From assembly GCA_023435435.1 (NCBI GenBank), contig JAEYRW010000104.1:1-64000 (forward strand): DNA of 64,000 nucleotides. Reading direction: 5' to 3'. The translations under genes were made by a program, and so were the position numbers. Below are positions 15,370-25,178 of the stretch, in pieces (within the stretch, counting starts at the first letter, position 1; each line of letters starts with the position of its first letter). Source of the stretch: Bacillota bacterium (GTDB taxonomy: Bacteria > Bacillota > Clostridia > Christensenellales > Aristaeellaceae). Under the pieces are notes generated by a model. That model had not been told where the DNA came from, did not search any database, and saw only the letters and a list, made by a program, of their open reading frames with translations.

Positions 15370-15423
15370 TGTGATGGCCTTAACGCTTATTTATAGGCTA
15401 TCACATTCCGGCGAGGGCGTCAA
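15370..15423 (-). promoter_or_regulatory. Promoter with overlapping 10-bp dyad upstream of the 100-aa gene
   Basis: On the minus strand TTGACG (15418-15423) is followed after 17 bases by TAGCCT (15395-15400), a weak -10. Inverted arms TGTGATAGCC (15396-15405) and GGCCATCACA (15370-15379) match at 9 of 10 positions and overlap the -10. This is consistent with a repressor operator. No regulator gene is adjacent in the window. Confidence 0.45.
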
Positions 15424-15439
15424 GCGTCGGGATAAAATA

Positions 15440-15700
15440 TCACAAGGATACGAAATAGCGGTATTCAATTCTATACGGTACGCCCAACGCTCCAAACCGC
15501 GTAATGATTTTTGTCCGTCCGGTATCTCTTTTATTGACCATGGTTCCGCCGATATAGCCGGCGTTCTTGGACGTGATGTCGCCGTTGTAGCCGTTGTTCA
15601 GCGTAATGCCGAGTTCGCTCGCGACCTCGTGCTTCATCTTGGACATCGCCTGCTTTGCCTCGGGCACATTGACCTTGTTGTTCGAGCTATTGGAAGCCAT
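15440..15700 (-). CDS. Alpha/beta-type small acid-soluble spore protein with altered C-terminus
   Basis: This 86-aa protein has residues 1-55 following the SASP pattern: PEAKQAMSKMKHEVASELGI with the GPR protease cleavage region, then NNGYNGDITSKNAGYIGGTM. SASPs coat spore DNA and protect it from UV and chemicals. The usual ending (KRMIEEYEK-like, as in the neighbour) is replaced by about 31 unrelated residues, NKRDTGRTKIITRFGALGVP and onward, coded by 15440-15535. The altered end faces the prophage. The gene should be expressed in the forespore; I could not assign a sigma-G promoter with confidence. Confidence 0.85.
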   Translation of the reverse strand: MASNSSNNKVNVPEAKQAMSKMKHEVASELGITLNNGYNGDITSKNAGYIGGTMVNKRDTGRTKIITRFGALGVPYRIEYRYFVSL

Positions 15701-15742
15701 CGTTTCTTTCCTCCCTATCCCTTTTGTCCTGTCGGGGCCCGG

Positions 15743-15952
15743 TTACATTCCGGAGCCGGAGCTGCGGCGCTCGTAATCCTCGATCATCCGCTTCACCATC
15801 TCGCCGCCGACGTGGCCGTTCTCCTTGGCCGTGAGATTGCCGTTGTAGCCCTTCGTCAGATTGACGCCGAGCGACTGCGCGACCTCGAACTTCATGTTGT
15901 CGAGTGCCTGCTTGCTCTCGGGCACAACCTTCTGGTTGCTGGACCTTGCCAT
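15743..15952 (-). CDS. Alpha/beta-type small acid-soluble spore protein
   Basis: This 69-aa protein is of normal length. It has PESKQALDNMKFEVAQSLGV with the GPR cleavage motif, the second conserved box TAKENGHVGGEMVKRMIEDY, and a short RRSSGSGM tail. A GGGAGGTGAAATGGA leader precedes the ATG. It is paired with the altered SASP gene 42 bases downstream. Its presence shows the host forms endospores. The 98 bases on its right, to recG, hold its leader and no other feature I can support. Confidence 0.92.
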   Translation of the reverse strand: MARSSNQKVVPESKQALDNMKFEVAQSLGVNLTKGYNGNLTAKENGHVGGEMVKRMIEDYERRSSGSGM

Positions 15953-16050
15953 TCCATTTCACCTCCCGCTCAAGTCTGACGATATTTTGACCGGGCGGGA
16001 GGTTTTTAGACTGGCAATTCTAAGCTGTTCACAAGTGGAAAATTTGTATA

Positions 16051-18051
<2,001 letters not shown>

Positions 18052-18121
18052 TCGATCTTCGCCCTCAATAAGAATCGCGGGGCGGGCGAAACGGCCCAAC
18101 CCCGCGCGTTTTTCTGTTTCG

Positions 18122-19789
18122 TTATTCCACCGCGATCAGGTAGTAGTAGAGCGGCTGTCCGCCCTGCTGCAGGCTCACGTCGCAGTCGGGGTACACCTGC
18201 GTAAGCTCGTCCGCCAGCGCCTGGGCATCCTCTTCGGAGACGTCGCTTCCGTAGTAGATGGTAATAAGCGCGGCGTCCTCGGTGGCCATCGCCTGTGCCA
18301 CCTCCAGCGCCACCTGCCGGATGTCGCTTCCCAGAAGCTCCAGCTTGTTGTCGATGAGCCCCATGATGTCGCCCGCGTGAATTTCCCTGCCGTCGAAGTT
18401 CGTATCGCGCACGGCATAGGTGATGGAGCCGGTATGCACGCTCTCCGCCGCCCCGCACATGGCGCTCTCATTTTCCTCCACGCCTTCCTCGGGATTGAAG
18501 GCCAGCGCGGCGGAAATGCCCATGGGCACGGACTTGGTGGGCAGTACGACCACGTTGCGTTCGGTGAGCTCCGCGGCCTGCTGGGCCGCGAGGATGATGT
18601 TGGTGTTGTTGGGCAGCACGAACACGTTCCTTGCGTGCGTCGACTCGATGGCCTCGTAGAGGTCCTCGATGCTCGGGTTCATGGTCTGCCCGCCGTCGAC
18701 GATCTGGTCCACGGACAGTTCCTTGAAAATTTCAGTCAGCCCATCGCCCAGCGCCACGGACACGATGCCGTATTCCTTTTCCTCGGGAGCTTCCTCCTGG
18801 GCGGCCCGGTTCGCCTCGCTCAGCGCCTGGTTCTTGGCGGCGCGCTCCCGGGCTTCCTCGCGCATGTTGTCGATCTTGATGGAATCGAGCTCACCCAGCT
18901 CCAGCGCCATTTGCAGCGCCTTGCCAGGGTCGTCCGTATGCACGTGCACCTTTACCACCGAAAGGTCGGAAATGACCAGCACGCAGTCGCCGATGCGCTC
19001 AAGGCGCTTTCTGAGGCGCACGACCTCCGACTCGCGCATGTCGGCCCGGGGATGGGCGACGATGAATTCCGTGCAGTAGCCGAATGTAATTTCGCCCAGA
19101 GCCGCGTGGTCGTCCACAAACTCGCCGGGCATGAGCTGCGCGGCGATGGGCTGCTCGCCCAATTCCACCGCCTCGCCCGTGAGCGCCGCGAACATGCCCC
19201 GAAAAATGACCATGAGGCCCATGCCGCCGGAATCCACCACGCCCGCCTGCTTGAGCACGGGAAGCATGTCCGGCGTCTTTTTCAGGATGGCGTCGCCGGA
19301 AACGAGGGCCGACTGGAAGAGCTCCTCCACCGACTTCGGCTCCCGGCCCGCGCGCTCGGTCTCTTCCGCCATGACGCGGATGACGGTGAGGATGGTGCCC
19401 TCCTTGGGCTTCATCATGGCCTTGTAGGCGGTGTCGCTGCCCATGCGCAGCATCCTGAGAAACAGCGGGGCGTCGATCTCCTCCGCGCCGTCCAGGGCAC
19501 TTGCGAAGCCGCGGAGAATCTGGCTCAATATGACGCCGGAGTTGCCGCGCGCGCCCTTGAGCGCACCGCGGGCCACGGCACTGGCGACGTCCGAGACGGA
19601 CGAGGCCTGAGCGGCGTTCATCTCCTTGACGGCCGCGCTGATGGTCTGGGTCATGTTGGTGCCGGTATCGCCGTCCGGCACGGGGAACACGTTCAGCGCG
19701 TCGACGTTTTCCCGATTTTGGGTCAGAAGTGCCGCGCCCGAGGTGAACATCTCGCGCAGGGCGATGGAATCTATGTTAATCCTTGCCAT
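18122..19789 (-). CDS. fakA: Fatty acid kinase subunit FakA (DhaL/DAK family, YloV-like)
   Basis: This 555-aa protein phosphorylates fatty acids held by a FakB (DegV) partner, feeding exogenous fatty acids into phospholipid synthesis. The N-terminal DhaL-type ATP domain has NVFPVPDGDTGTNMTQT (~residue 38) and GARGNSGVILSQILRG (~100), the Mg-ATP binding elements. The C-terminal half is the DegV-like/FakA middle and end domain with VDGGQTMNPS and LPNNTNIILAAQ. The start ATG has GGAGG 8 bases upstream. It lies between the Asp23-family gene and recG, as in many Bacillota. No fakB is in the window. Confidence 0.9.
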   Translation of the reverse strand: MARINIDSIALREMFTSGAALLTQNRENVDALNVFPVPDGDTGTNMTQTISAAVKEMNAAQASSVSDVASAVARGALKGARGNSGVILSQILRGFASALDGAEEIDAPLFLRMLRMGSDTAYKAMMKPKEGTILTVIRVMAEETERAGREPKSVEELFQSALVSGDAILKKTPDMLPVLKQAGVVDSGGMGLMVIFRGMFAALTGEAVELGEQPIAAQLMPGEFVDDHAALGEITFGYCTEFIVAHPRADMRESEVVRLRKRLERIGDCVLVISDLSVVKVHVHTDDPGKALQMALELGELDSIKIDNMREEARERAAKNQALSEANRAAQEEAPEEKEYGIVSVALGDGLTEIFKELSVDQIVDGGQTMNPSIEDLYEAIESTHARNVFVLPNNTNIILAAQQAAELTERNVVVLPTKSVPMGISAALAFNPEEGVEENESAMCGAAESVHTGSITYAVRDTNFDGREIHAGDIMGLIDNKLELLGSDIRQVALEVAQAMATEDAALITIYYGSDVSEEDAQALADELTQVYPDCDVSLQQGGQPLYYYLIAVE

Positions 19790-19826
19790 ATCGGATTCCT
19801 CCAATTAGAAAATTCGGCGGCGCGCG

Positions 19827-20177
19827 TCAAACGCGGATGTCCTCCACGCAGACGTTCACGCGGCCGACCGGAACCCCGGCAAGCCTTTCCACCTTGTATT
19901 TAACCGTCTCGATGATCGATGCCGCGACGGCGCTGATTGAAATGCCATACTCGACGATGATGAACAGGTCGATGTCGACCTTGTCGCCGTTGGCCTTGAC
20001 GCGCACGCCGCGCCCGAGGTTCTCGCGTCCCATGAGCTGCACGATGCCGTCGGTGGAGCGCTTCGAGGCCATGCCGACGATGCCGTAGCAGTCAAGCGCG
20101 GCATATCCCGCCACGCGGACGACCACGTCGTCGTCCACGGTCACAAGGCCCAGCTCCGTCTGAAACTTGAACTCCAT
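19827..20177 (-). CDS. Asp23/Gls24-family envelope stress protein (YloU-like)
   Basis: This 116-aa protein starts at the ATG of MEFKFQTELGLVTV, behind AGGAGG. Family marks are VVVRVAGYAALDCYGIVGMA, GVRVKANGDKVDIDLFIIVEYG and the end VKYKVERLAGVPVGRVNVCV. Members form membrane-associated clusters in Gram-positive cells and respond to envelope stress. It is the first gene of the minus-strand unit with fakA and recG, and has its own consensus-like promoter divergent from rpmB. Confidence 0.9.
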   Translation of the reverse strand: MEFKFQTELGLVTVDDDVVVRVAGYAALDCYGIVGMASKRSTDGIVQLMGRENLGRGVRVKANGDKVDIDLFIIVEYGISISAVAASIIETVKYKVERLAGVPVGRVNVCVEDIRV

Positions 20178-20225
20178 ATGATAACCTCCTCGTGAGGGCG
20201 CAAAAGGCATACCTCTCCAAAGATT

Positions 20226-20254
20226 AGTATACCGTTTTTCAAATGTTCCTGCAA
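20226..20254 (-). promoter_or_regulatory. Vegetative promoter of the Asp23-fakA-recG unit
   Basis: The minus strand has TTGCAG (20249-20254), 17 bases and TATACT (20226-20231), about 50 bases before the start codon. It is divergent from the rpmB promoter 60 bases away. Confidence 0.8.
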
Positions 20255-20315
20255 GCCGGGGGAACCTCTTTTAACAATATGCGCCCAATCCGCGAACTTT
20301 TACATGGCCAGGGGG

Positions 20316-20344
20316 TTGAAATTTGCCCCCAGTGATGGTATAAT
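20316..20344 (+). promoter_or_regulatory. Vegetative promoter of rpmB
   Basis: TTGAAA (20316-20321) and TATAAT (20339-20344) are separated by 17 bases. A strong AAAGGAGGT site follows before the ATG at 20392. Confidence 0.88.
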
Positions 20345-20391
20345 CCATATGTTTTGATGTGATTTGCTCTTAAAGGAGGTGCGATACAGCA

Positions 20392-20583
20392 ATGGGCAAG
20401 TTTTGTGAGGTTTGCGGCAAGGGCGTGGTCTACGGAAACAACGTCAGCCACTCCGTGCGCAGGACCAGCCGGACATGGGCCCCCAACACGCAGAAGGTAC
20501 GCGTGATGGTGAAGGGCGTCCCGACCCGCATGACGGTGTGCACACGGTGCCTGCGCAGCAACAAGGTGGAGCGCGCGCTGTAA
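20392..20583 (+). CDS. rpmB: 50S ribosomal protein L28
   Basis: This 63-aa protein has the L28 signature: MGKFCEVCGKGVVYGNNVSH with a Cys-x-x-Cys zinc knuckle, then RTWAPNTQKVRV and the second Cys pair in MTVCTRCLRSNKVERAL. This is the zinc-binding (C+) form. It is monocistronic, with its own promoter and terminator, and divergent from the Asp23-fakA-recG operon, the usual Bacillota arrangement. Confidence 0.96.
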   Translation: MGKFCEVCGKGVVYGNNVSHSVRRTSRTWAPNTQKVRVMVKGVPTRMTVCTRCLRSNKVERAL

Positions 20584-20615
20584 GTCAGCACCGCAACCCA
20601 TAGGCGCAAAAAATT

Positions 20616-20669
20616 CCGCCGGCTTATGAGCATGGGGTTTCCCTTCGCTCGTAAACCGGCGGTCTTTTT
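20616..20669 (+). terminator. Rho-independent terminator of rpmB
   Basis: CCGCCGG (20616-20622) pairs with CCGGCGG (20656-20662), with an inner TATGAGC/GCTCGTA stem, followed by TCTTTTT. It ends 86 bases after the rpmB stop. Confidence 0.88.
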
Positions 20670-20670
20670 A

Positions 20671-20818
20671 TACCAATGGAAAAGATTACTTCGTCCAAAG
20701 CGGCAGGAGATTTTTCGAGCTGTCGTGGGGCCGGGCCATCCAACCCGCGGATTTTAATGCCCCGCCGGCTGGAAAAGATCCGGCACGACGACGATGTAAT
20801 ATTTGGAATTGGTATCAT
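20671..20818. repeat. Intergenic repeat, copy A (~148 bp, ATACCAAT ends)
   Basis: The element starts with ATACCAATGGA and ends with ATTTGGAATTGGTATCA, so its ends form short inverted repeats. Its last ~55 bases match the intergenic element at 57103-57221, sharing GGAAAAGATCCGGC, CGACGACG and ATTTGGAATT. It lies between the rpmB terminator and the stop of a small membrane-protein gene. No coding capacity is seen. It resembles a MITE-like or other dispersed intergenic repeat. Confidence 0.65.
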
Positions 20819-20823
20819 GTCCC

Positions 20824-20997
20824 TCAGCAAAAGCGCCAGAAAACGAATCCGCCGAGGATCATGACGACGCAGATGATGCCCGCCCATGCCCAATACGGGA
20901 CGATGAGCATCATCAAAAGCAATCCCGCGAGCATCAGCAGAATGCCCGCGAACTTTCCCTTCGGACCGCAGCAACGCGCCACGCGCACTCTGGTCAT
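20824..20997 (-). CDS. Small membrane protein, two transmembrane segments (57 aa)
   Basis: The product begins MTRVRVARCCGPKGKFAG, a basic N-terminus with a Cys pair. Two hydrophobic helices follow: ILLMLAGLLLMMLIV (~19-34) and AGIICVVMILGGFVFW (~39-54). The ATG follows GGGAGG by 8 bases, and that site is the right arm of a hairpin (21005-21036). No family is recognised. It stands alone between rpe and a dispersed repeat. Confidence 0.75.
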   Translation of the reverse strand: MTRVRVARCCGPKGKFAGILLMLAGLLLMMLIVPYWAWAGIICVVMILGGFVFWRFC

Positions 20998-21004
20998 GAG
21001 AATC

Positions 21005-21036
21005 GCCTCCCTGTAGCAGAGTATGCTGCGGGAGGC
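21005..21036 (-). promoter_or_regulatory. Hairpin that pairs the ribosome site of the 57-aa gene
   Basis: On the minus strand GCCTCCC (21030-21036) pairs with GGGAGGC (21005-21011), with an inner GCAG/CTGC stem. The right arm contains the GGGAGG ribosome site of the downstream gene. The structure could lower translation, or it could act as a weak terminator for rpe (no T run follows). Confidence 0.5.
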
Positions 21037-21053
21037 GAAATTGTCACCGGAAC

Positions 21054-21698
21054 TTATAAACTGTGGATCGCGTCCACGAAGGCTTTTGCGTCCTTGGCGC
21101 CGTAGAGCGCACTGCCCGCCACGAGCAGCGTCGCGCCGTTTTGGACGATGGGCACGGCCGTTTCGGTGTTCACGCCGCCATCCACCTCGATGATCGCCCG
21201 GCTTCCCGCCGCGTCGATCATTTTTTTGATTTCCGCGATCTTGTCAACCGCCCGGGGAATCAGCTTCTGCCCGCCGAAGCCGGGATTGACGGTCATGACG
21301 AGCACAAGGTCCACGTCGCCGATGATGTACCGGAGACAGGCCGGGTCGGTGGCGGGATTCAGGGAAACCCCCGCCTTGCAGCCCAGGGCGTGAATCTGCT
21401 GGATGGCGCGGTGTAGGTGGTTTGTGGCCTCCGCGTGAATGGTGATGATCTCCGCGCCCGCTTCAGCGAAATCGCCGACGTACTTTTCGGGCTCCACGAT
21501 CATGAGATGCGCGTCCAAGGGCAGAGAGCAGCGCGCCGCCGCCTTCAGAATGCCCGGTCCGAACGTGATGTTCGGCACGAACCGCCCGTCCATGACGTCA
21601 AAGTGCAGATAGTCCGCACCCGCCGCCGCCATGCGCTCGATTTCCTCGCCAAATTTCAGATAGTCCGCCGCGAGAAGCGACGCCGCAACCTTAATCAT
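21054..21698 (-). CDS. rpe: Ribulose-phosphate 3-epimerase
   Basis: This 214-aa TIM barrel interconverts ribulose-5-phosphate and xylulose-5-phosphate in the pentose phosphate pathway. Motifs are MIKVAASLLAADYL, the metal-binding YLHFDVMDGRFVPN (~35-48), PLDAHLMIVEP, VLVMTVNPGFGGQK (~140) and EVDGGVNTETA with the phosphate-binding VAGSALYGA near the end. It starts at 21698 behind GGAGGGACAGGT and overlaps the end of rsgA by 8 bases, so it belongs to the rsgA operon, the usual partnership. Confidence 0.95.
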   Translation of the reverse strand: MIKVAASLLAADYLKFGEEIERMAAAGADYLHFDVMDGRFVPNITFGPGILKAAARCSLPLDAHLMIVEPEKYVGDFAEAGAEIITIHAEATNHLHRAIQQIHALGCKAGVSLNPATDPACLRYIIGDVDLVLVMTVNPGFGGQKLIPRAVDKIAEIKKMIDAAGSRAIIEVDGGVNTETAVPIVQNGATLLVAGSALYGAKDAKAFVDAIHSL

Positions 21699-22584
21699 AC
21701 CTGTCCCTCCATCGTATTCGCATCTCGCCAAGCAGCTCCACGTACCGCGCGTGGCGCTTTCCGTCGATTTCGCCCCGCTCCACCGCTTCGCGCGCCGCGC
21801 ATCTGGGCTCCGTCGCGTGCATGCATGGCTTGAAAAAACATCCGCCCTCGTAGGGCGCGAACTCCGGATAGTGATCCTTGAGCGTCTCCGGTTCAATGAG
21901 CGGCGTTTCAAGGAGGCTGAATCCCGGCGTATCCAGCACCATGCCCCCGCCCGGAACGGGAATGAGCTCGCAATGGCGCGTGGTATTTTTCCCGCGCTCG
22001 ATTTTCGGGGAAATCTCCCCCGTCTCAAGCCGCAAGGCATACATCGCGTTGATGAGCGACGACTTCCCCGCGCCCGACTGCCCCGCCAGCGCGTGCTTTT
22101 TCCCGGCCAGGGACGCCCTGAGCGCCGCGATTCCCTCGCCCGTGCGCGCGCACACCGCCATGGGATTGACCTGCGCGCCCGCATACTGCCGGAGGAGCTT
22201 CGCCGCGCCGTCCGGGTCGAGGTCGCACTTGTTGACCGCAAGCCTCGGCTCGATGCCCGCCAGACGCGCGTTCAGGATCAGCCGGTCGATCATGGCGAGG
22301 TCCGGGTCGGGCGCGGCGGCGGCCATGACGATGAGGATCGCGTCGATGTTGGCCACCGGAGGCCGGACGAGCTCGGTTCCGCGCGCGCCGATGGAAAGAA
22401 TCCAGCCGTGCTCCTCGCCGTCGCTGGGCGTCATTTCGATTTCGTCACCCGTCATGGGCTTCATCCGCTCATGCCGGAGCTTCCCCTGGGCGCGCAGCGT
22501 GTGAACCGCGCCGTCTTCGGCAAGGGCATAATAAAACCCGCCGATTCCCTTTAAGATCGTTCCCCGCAAATAATTCTCTCCCAA
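21691..22584 (-). CDS. rsgA: Ribosome small subunit-dependent GTPase A
   Basis: This 297-aa circularly permuted GTPase helps mature the 30S subunit. It has an N-terminal OB fold (~1-65), then G4 AVNKCDLD (~120), G1 GQSGAGKSSLINAMYAL (~170), G2 TTRHCELIP and G3 LDTPGFSLLE. The C-terminal zinc site has Cys and His in GCFFKPCMHATEPRCAA. It sits between prkC and rpe, a conserved order. Confidence 0.95.
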   Translation of the reverse strand: MGENYLRGTILKGIGGFYYALAEDGAVHTLRAQGKLRHERMKPMTGDEIEMTPSDGEEHGWILSIGARGTELVRPPVANIDAILIVMAAAAPDPDLAMIDRLILNARLAGIEPRLAVNKCDLDPDGAAKLLRQYAGAQVNPMAVCARTGEGIAALRASLAGKKHALAGQSGAGKSSLINAMYALRLETGEISPKIERGKNTTRHCELIPVPGGGMVLDTPGFSLLETPLIEPETLKDHYPEFAPYEGGCFFKPCMHATEPRCAAREAVERGEIDGKRHARYVELLGEMRIRWRDRYD

Positions 22585-22587
22585 TTT

Positions 22588-24426
22588 CTAATGAAACGTC
22601 AGCTTCATCGTTTCCAGAAGCGCCCCGTCCAGATAGACCTCCACCGTATGCTCCCCCGCCTCGGCGCTGGAAAGCGGGATGGAATGGGTGCCAATGCCGA
22701 GCGTACCGTCATAGGCGTCGAAGGTGTTGCCCGAGGGCGTGACGACGTGCACCACCACATGGGTGTTCCCCAGCGGCACCACCACCCGGAAATTCGATTC
22801 GGGATAGTACATGATTTCCTGCGACTGGGCGATGGTGAGGTCGATGGCCGAACCCAGCAGAATCTCGGAATTCGGCGCCACGGACTGGGCGATGACCGTG
22901 CCCGCCAATGCGTCCGCGGAATAGGCTTCGGAAATCGTGCCCAGCCTGAGCCCCTCCGATTCGATGTATGAGCGCGCATTGTCGAGGGTGTAGCCCGTAA
23001 GCGACGGCGCAAGCACCGTTTCACCGCTCACGTAGAGGATCACCGTCGATCTTCTGCCGACGTCGCCCGCGGAGGGCGTCTGGGAAACCACCGTGCCCAC
23101 CGCCGCGTCGTCCATGACGTATTCGATCTGGACATCGGAAATGCCCGCGTCCACCAGAAGCCGCATGGCTTCGTCGTACTGGTCCCCCGCGTAATCGTCG
23201 ATGGTCACATTGGTACTTCCCTCGCTCACGGTCAGAAGGACCGCCGTTTCGTGCCGCACCAGGCGTCCCGCCTTGGGCGTCTGGGCAATCACGCGGCCCT
23301 CGGCCACCTCGTCCGACAGCTCATAGGTCACCCGGACGGCGGTATAGCCGCTCAGCTTCACGGCGGCCTCCTCCTGCGTCAGCCCGCGCACATCCGGCAT
23401 GTGGCTGTACGTCAGGCGCCATACGCCGATCACCCCAAGCATCAAAACGCACGCGATCAGAACGCCCATAAACGCGTACTTGATCCTGCGCATGCGCTGG
23501 GCGCGCCGAACCCTCTGATCGACTATTTTTGTTTCGCCGGTCTCCCCGTTCTTTTTCTCGCCGCGCGCCTTGACGTTCTTCACAAATCCGCCGCCCGGGT
23601 TTGTGACCGCCTTGCGCAGGTCCATCGCCATTTCCGCCGCCGTCTGATAGCGCTCGGCGGCGTCCTTGCGCAGCGCGTGCAGCACGACCTCGTCCAGTGC
23701 CTTTGAAATCGAAGGATCGTGGGACCGCATGCTCTTCGGCTCCTCGCTCACGTGCTTGAGCGCCACGGAGACCGCCGTCTCCCCGTCGAACGGCACAGAA
23801 CCCGTCAGCATTTCATAGAGCACCACGCCCACCGAGTACAAATCGCTCTTTTCGTCGGCCGTCTCGCCGGTGGCCTGCTCCGGGGAGAGATAGTGAACGC
23901 TCCCCAGCGCGGAGGCGGTGGAATCGAGCACGCGGGTGGTCTGCTGCGCCTTGAGCCGGGCGATGCCGAAGTCCGCGACCTTGACCTTTCCTTCCCGGTC
24001 GACGAGGATGTTCTGGGGCTTGATGTCCCGGTGCACGATGCCGTTTCTGTGCGCGTGATCCACCGCCGCGAGGATGCGGATGCCCATGCGGACCACCGCG
24101 TCGGGGCTCAGATGGCCCAAATCGCGGATCATGTCCTTGAGCGTTTCGCCGTCGACGTATTCCATGACGATGTAGCGCGTATCGCCGTCGATGCCCACGT
24201 CGTACATGTTCACGATGTTTTCGTGGGACACCTTCGACGCTGCCTCGGCTTCCCGGCCAAACCGGCGCACAAAATCCACATCCCCCTCAAACTCGGGACG
24301 CAGAACCTTTATTGCAACGATGCGCTTTTTTCGCCTGTCCCACGCGCGATACACGACGGCCATGCCGCCGGTGCCAACGATCTCCTCGACGACGTAGCGC
24401 TCCGACAGGACGGCGCCAATCATCAT
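22588..24426 (-). CDS. prkC: PASTA-domain serine/threonine protein kinase
   Basis: This 612-aa membrane kinase senses cell-wall fragments or lipid II and controls growth and spore germination in Bacillota. The N-terminal kinase domain has GTGGMAVVYRAWD, Lys40, HRDIKPQNI (Asp134) and ADFGIARLK (Asp152). A single transmembrane helix lies at ~317-339. Three PASTA repeats follow, the first starting SHMPDVRGLTQEEAAVKLSG, then about 65 residues of a beta-rich C-terminal domain. The ATG overlaps the phosphatase stop (ATGA), so the pair is co-translated. Confidence 0.94.
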   Translation of the reverse strand: MMIGAVLSERYVVEEIVGTGGMAVVYRAWDRRKKRIVAIKVLRPEFEGDVDFVRRFGREAEAASKVSHENIVNMYDVGIDGDTRYIVMEYVDGETLKDMIRDLGHLSPDAVVRMGIRILAAVDHAHRNGIVHRDIKPQNILVDREGKVKVADFGIARLKAQQTTRVLDSTASALGSVHYLSPEQATGETADEKSDLYSVGVVLYEMLTGSVPFDGETAVSVALKHVSEEPKSMRSHDPSISKALDEVVLHALRKDAAERYQTAAEMAMDLRKAVTNPGGGFVKNVKARGEKKNGETGETKIVDQRVRRAQRMRRIKYAFMGVLIACVLMLGVIGVWRLTYSHMPDVRGLTQEEAAVKLSGYTAVRVTYELSDEVAEGRVIAQTPKAGRLVRHETAVLLTVSEGSTNVTIDDYAGDQYDEAMRLLVDAGISDVQIEYVMDDAAVGTVVSQTPSAGDVGRRSTVILYVSGETVLAPSLTGYTLDNARSYIESEGLRLGTISEAYSADALAGTVIAQSVAPNSEILLGSAIDLTIAQSQEIMYYPESNFRVVVPLGNTHVVVHVVTPSGNTFDAYDGTLGIGTHSIPLSSAEAGEHTVEVYLDGALLETMKLTFH

Positions 24427-25145
24427 GAATTGTCCTCCTCGAGGGTCACCAGAAGCACCGTTACGTTGTCATGCCCCCCCGCGTCGAGGGACTTGCCCAC
24501 AAGGGCGGCGGGCTTGTTCTCCCGCTTCATGCGCGAATTGAGGACTTCCAGAATTTCATGCTCGCCGACATAGCTCGAAAGCCCGTCCGAGCACAGCAAA
24601 AACACGTCGCCGGGCTCCACGCGGATGCGCAAAAGGTCGATCTCCACCGATTCGGACGTTCCCAGCGCGCGGGTCACCAGATTGCGCCGGGGGTGGGTCT
24701 TTGCCTCGTGCACGGTGATGACGCCCTTCAGAACCATTTCCTCCACCAGCGTATGGTCGGTGGTCACCTTCATGAGAGCGCGGTTCCGGAGGAGATAGGC
24801 ACGACTGTCGCCCACATGGGCGATGTGTGCCTCGTTTCCCTCTACGAGCAGCGCCGTAATGGTGGTTCCCATGCCCGCCATGGTGGGATCGGAAAGCGAG
24901 CGCTCATAGATCTCCTTGTTGGCGGCGGCCACGGCGCGGCGAAGCCTTTCGTGCGGCGGCGGCAGGATATCCTTCATATACTGCGCGAAGACATCCACCG
25001 CGATGGCGCTCGCGACCTCGCCCGCCTGCTCGCCGCCCATCCCGTCCGCGACGCAGCAATAGCGCTCCCCGGAGACGGGAACGAAGTAGGAATCTTCGTT
25101 GGCAGCGCGCACGCTGCCAATGTCTGTCAGCGCGTAGACCCTCAT
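24423..25145 (-). CDS. prpC: PP2C-type protein phosphatase, partner of the PASTA kinase
   Basis: This 240-aa protein removes phosphate from PrkC and its targets. Metal-binding PP2C motifs are RAANEDSYFVPV (~15), VADGMGGEQAGEVAS (~35), AHVGDSRAYLL (~115), SDGLSSYV (~190) and GGHDNVTVLLV (~220). It overlaps prkC by 4 bases and follows rlmN after 33 bases. Confidence 0.95.
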   Translation of the reverse strand: MRVYALTDIGSVRAANEDSYFVPVSGERYCCVADGMGGEQAGEVASAIAVDVFAQYMKDILPPPHERLRRAVAAANKEIYERSLSDPTMAGMGTTITALLVEGNEAHIAHVGDSRAYLLRNRALMKVTTDHTLVEEMVLKGVITVHEAKTHPRRNLVTRALGTSESVEIDLLRIRVEPGDVFLLCSDGLSSYVGEHEILEVLNSRMKRENKPAALVGKSLDAGGHDNVTVLLVTLEEDNS

Positions 25146-25178
25146 AGGTAAACCCTCCGCTGCGTGCCTATGGCACGC

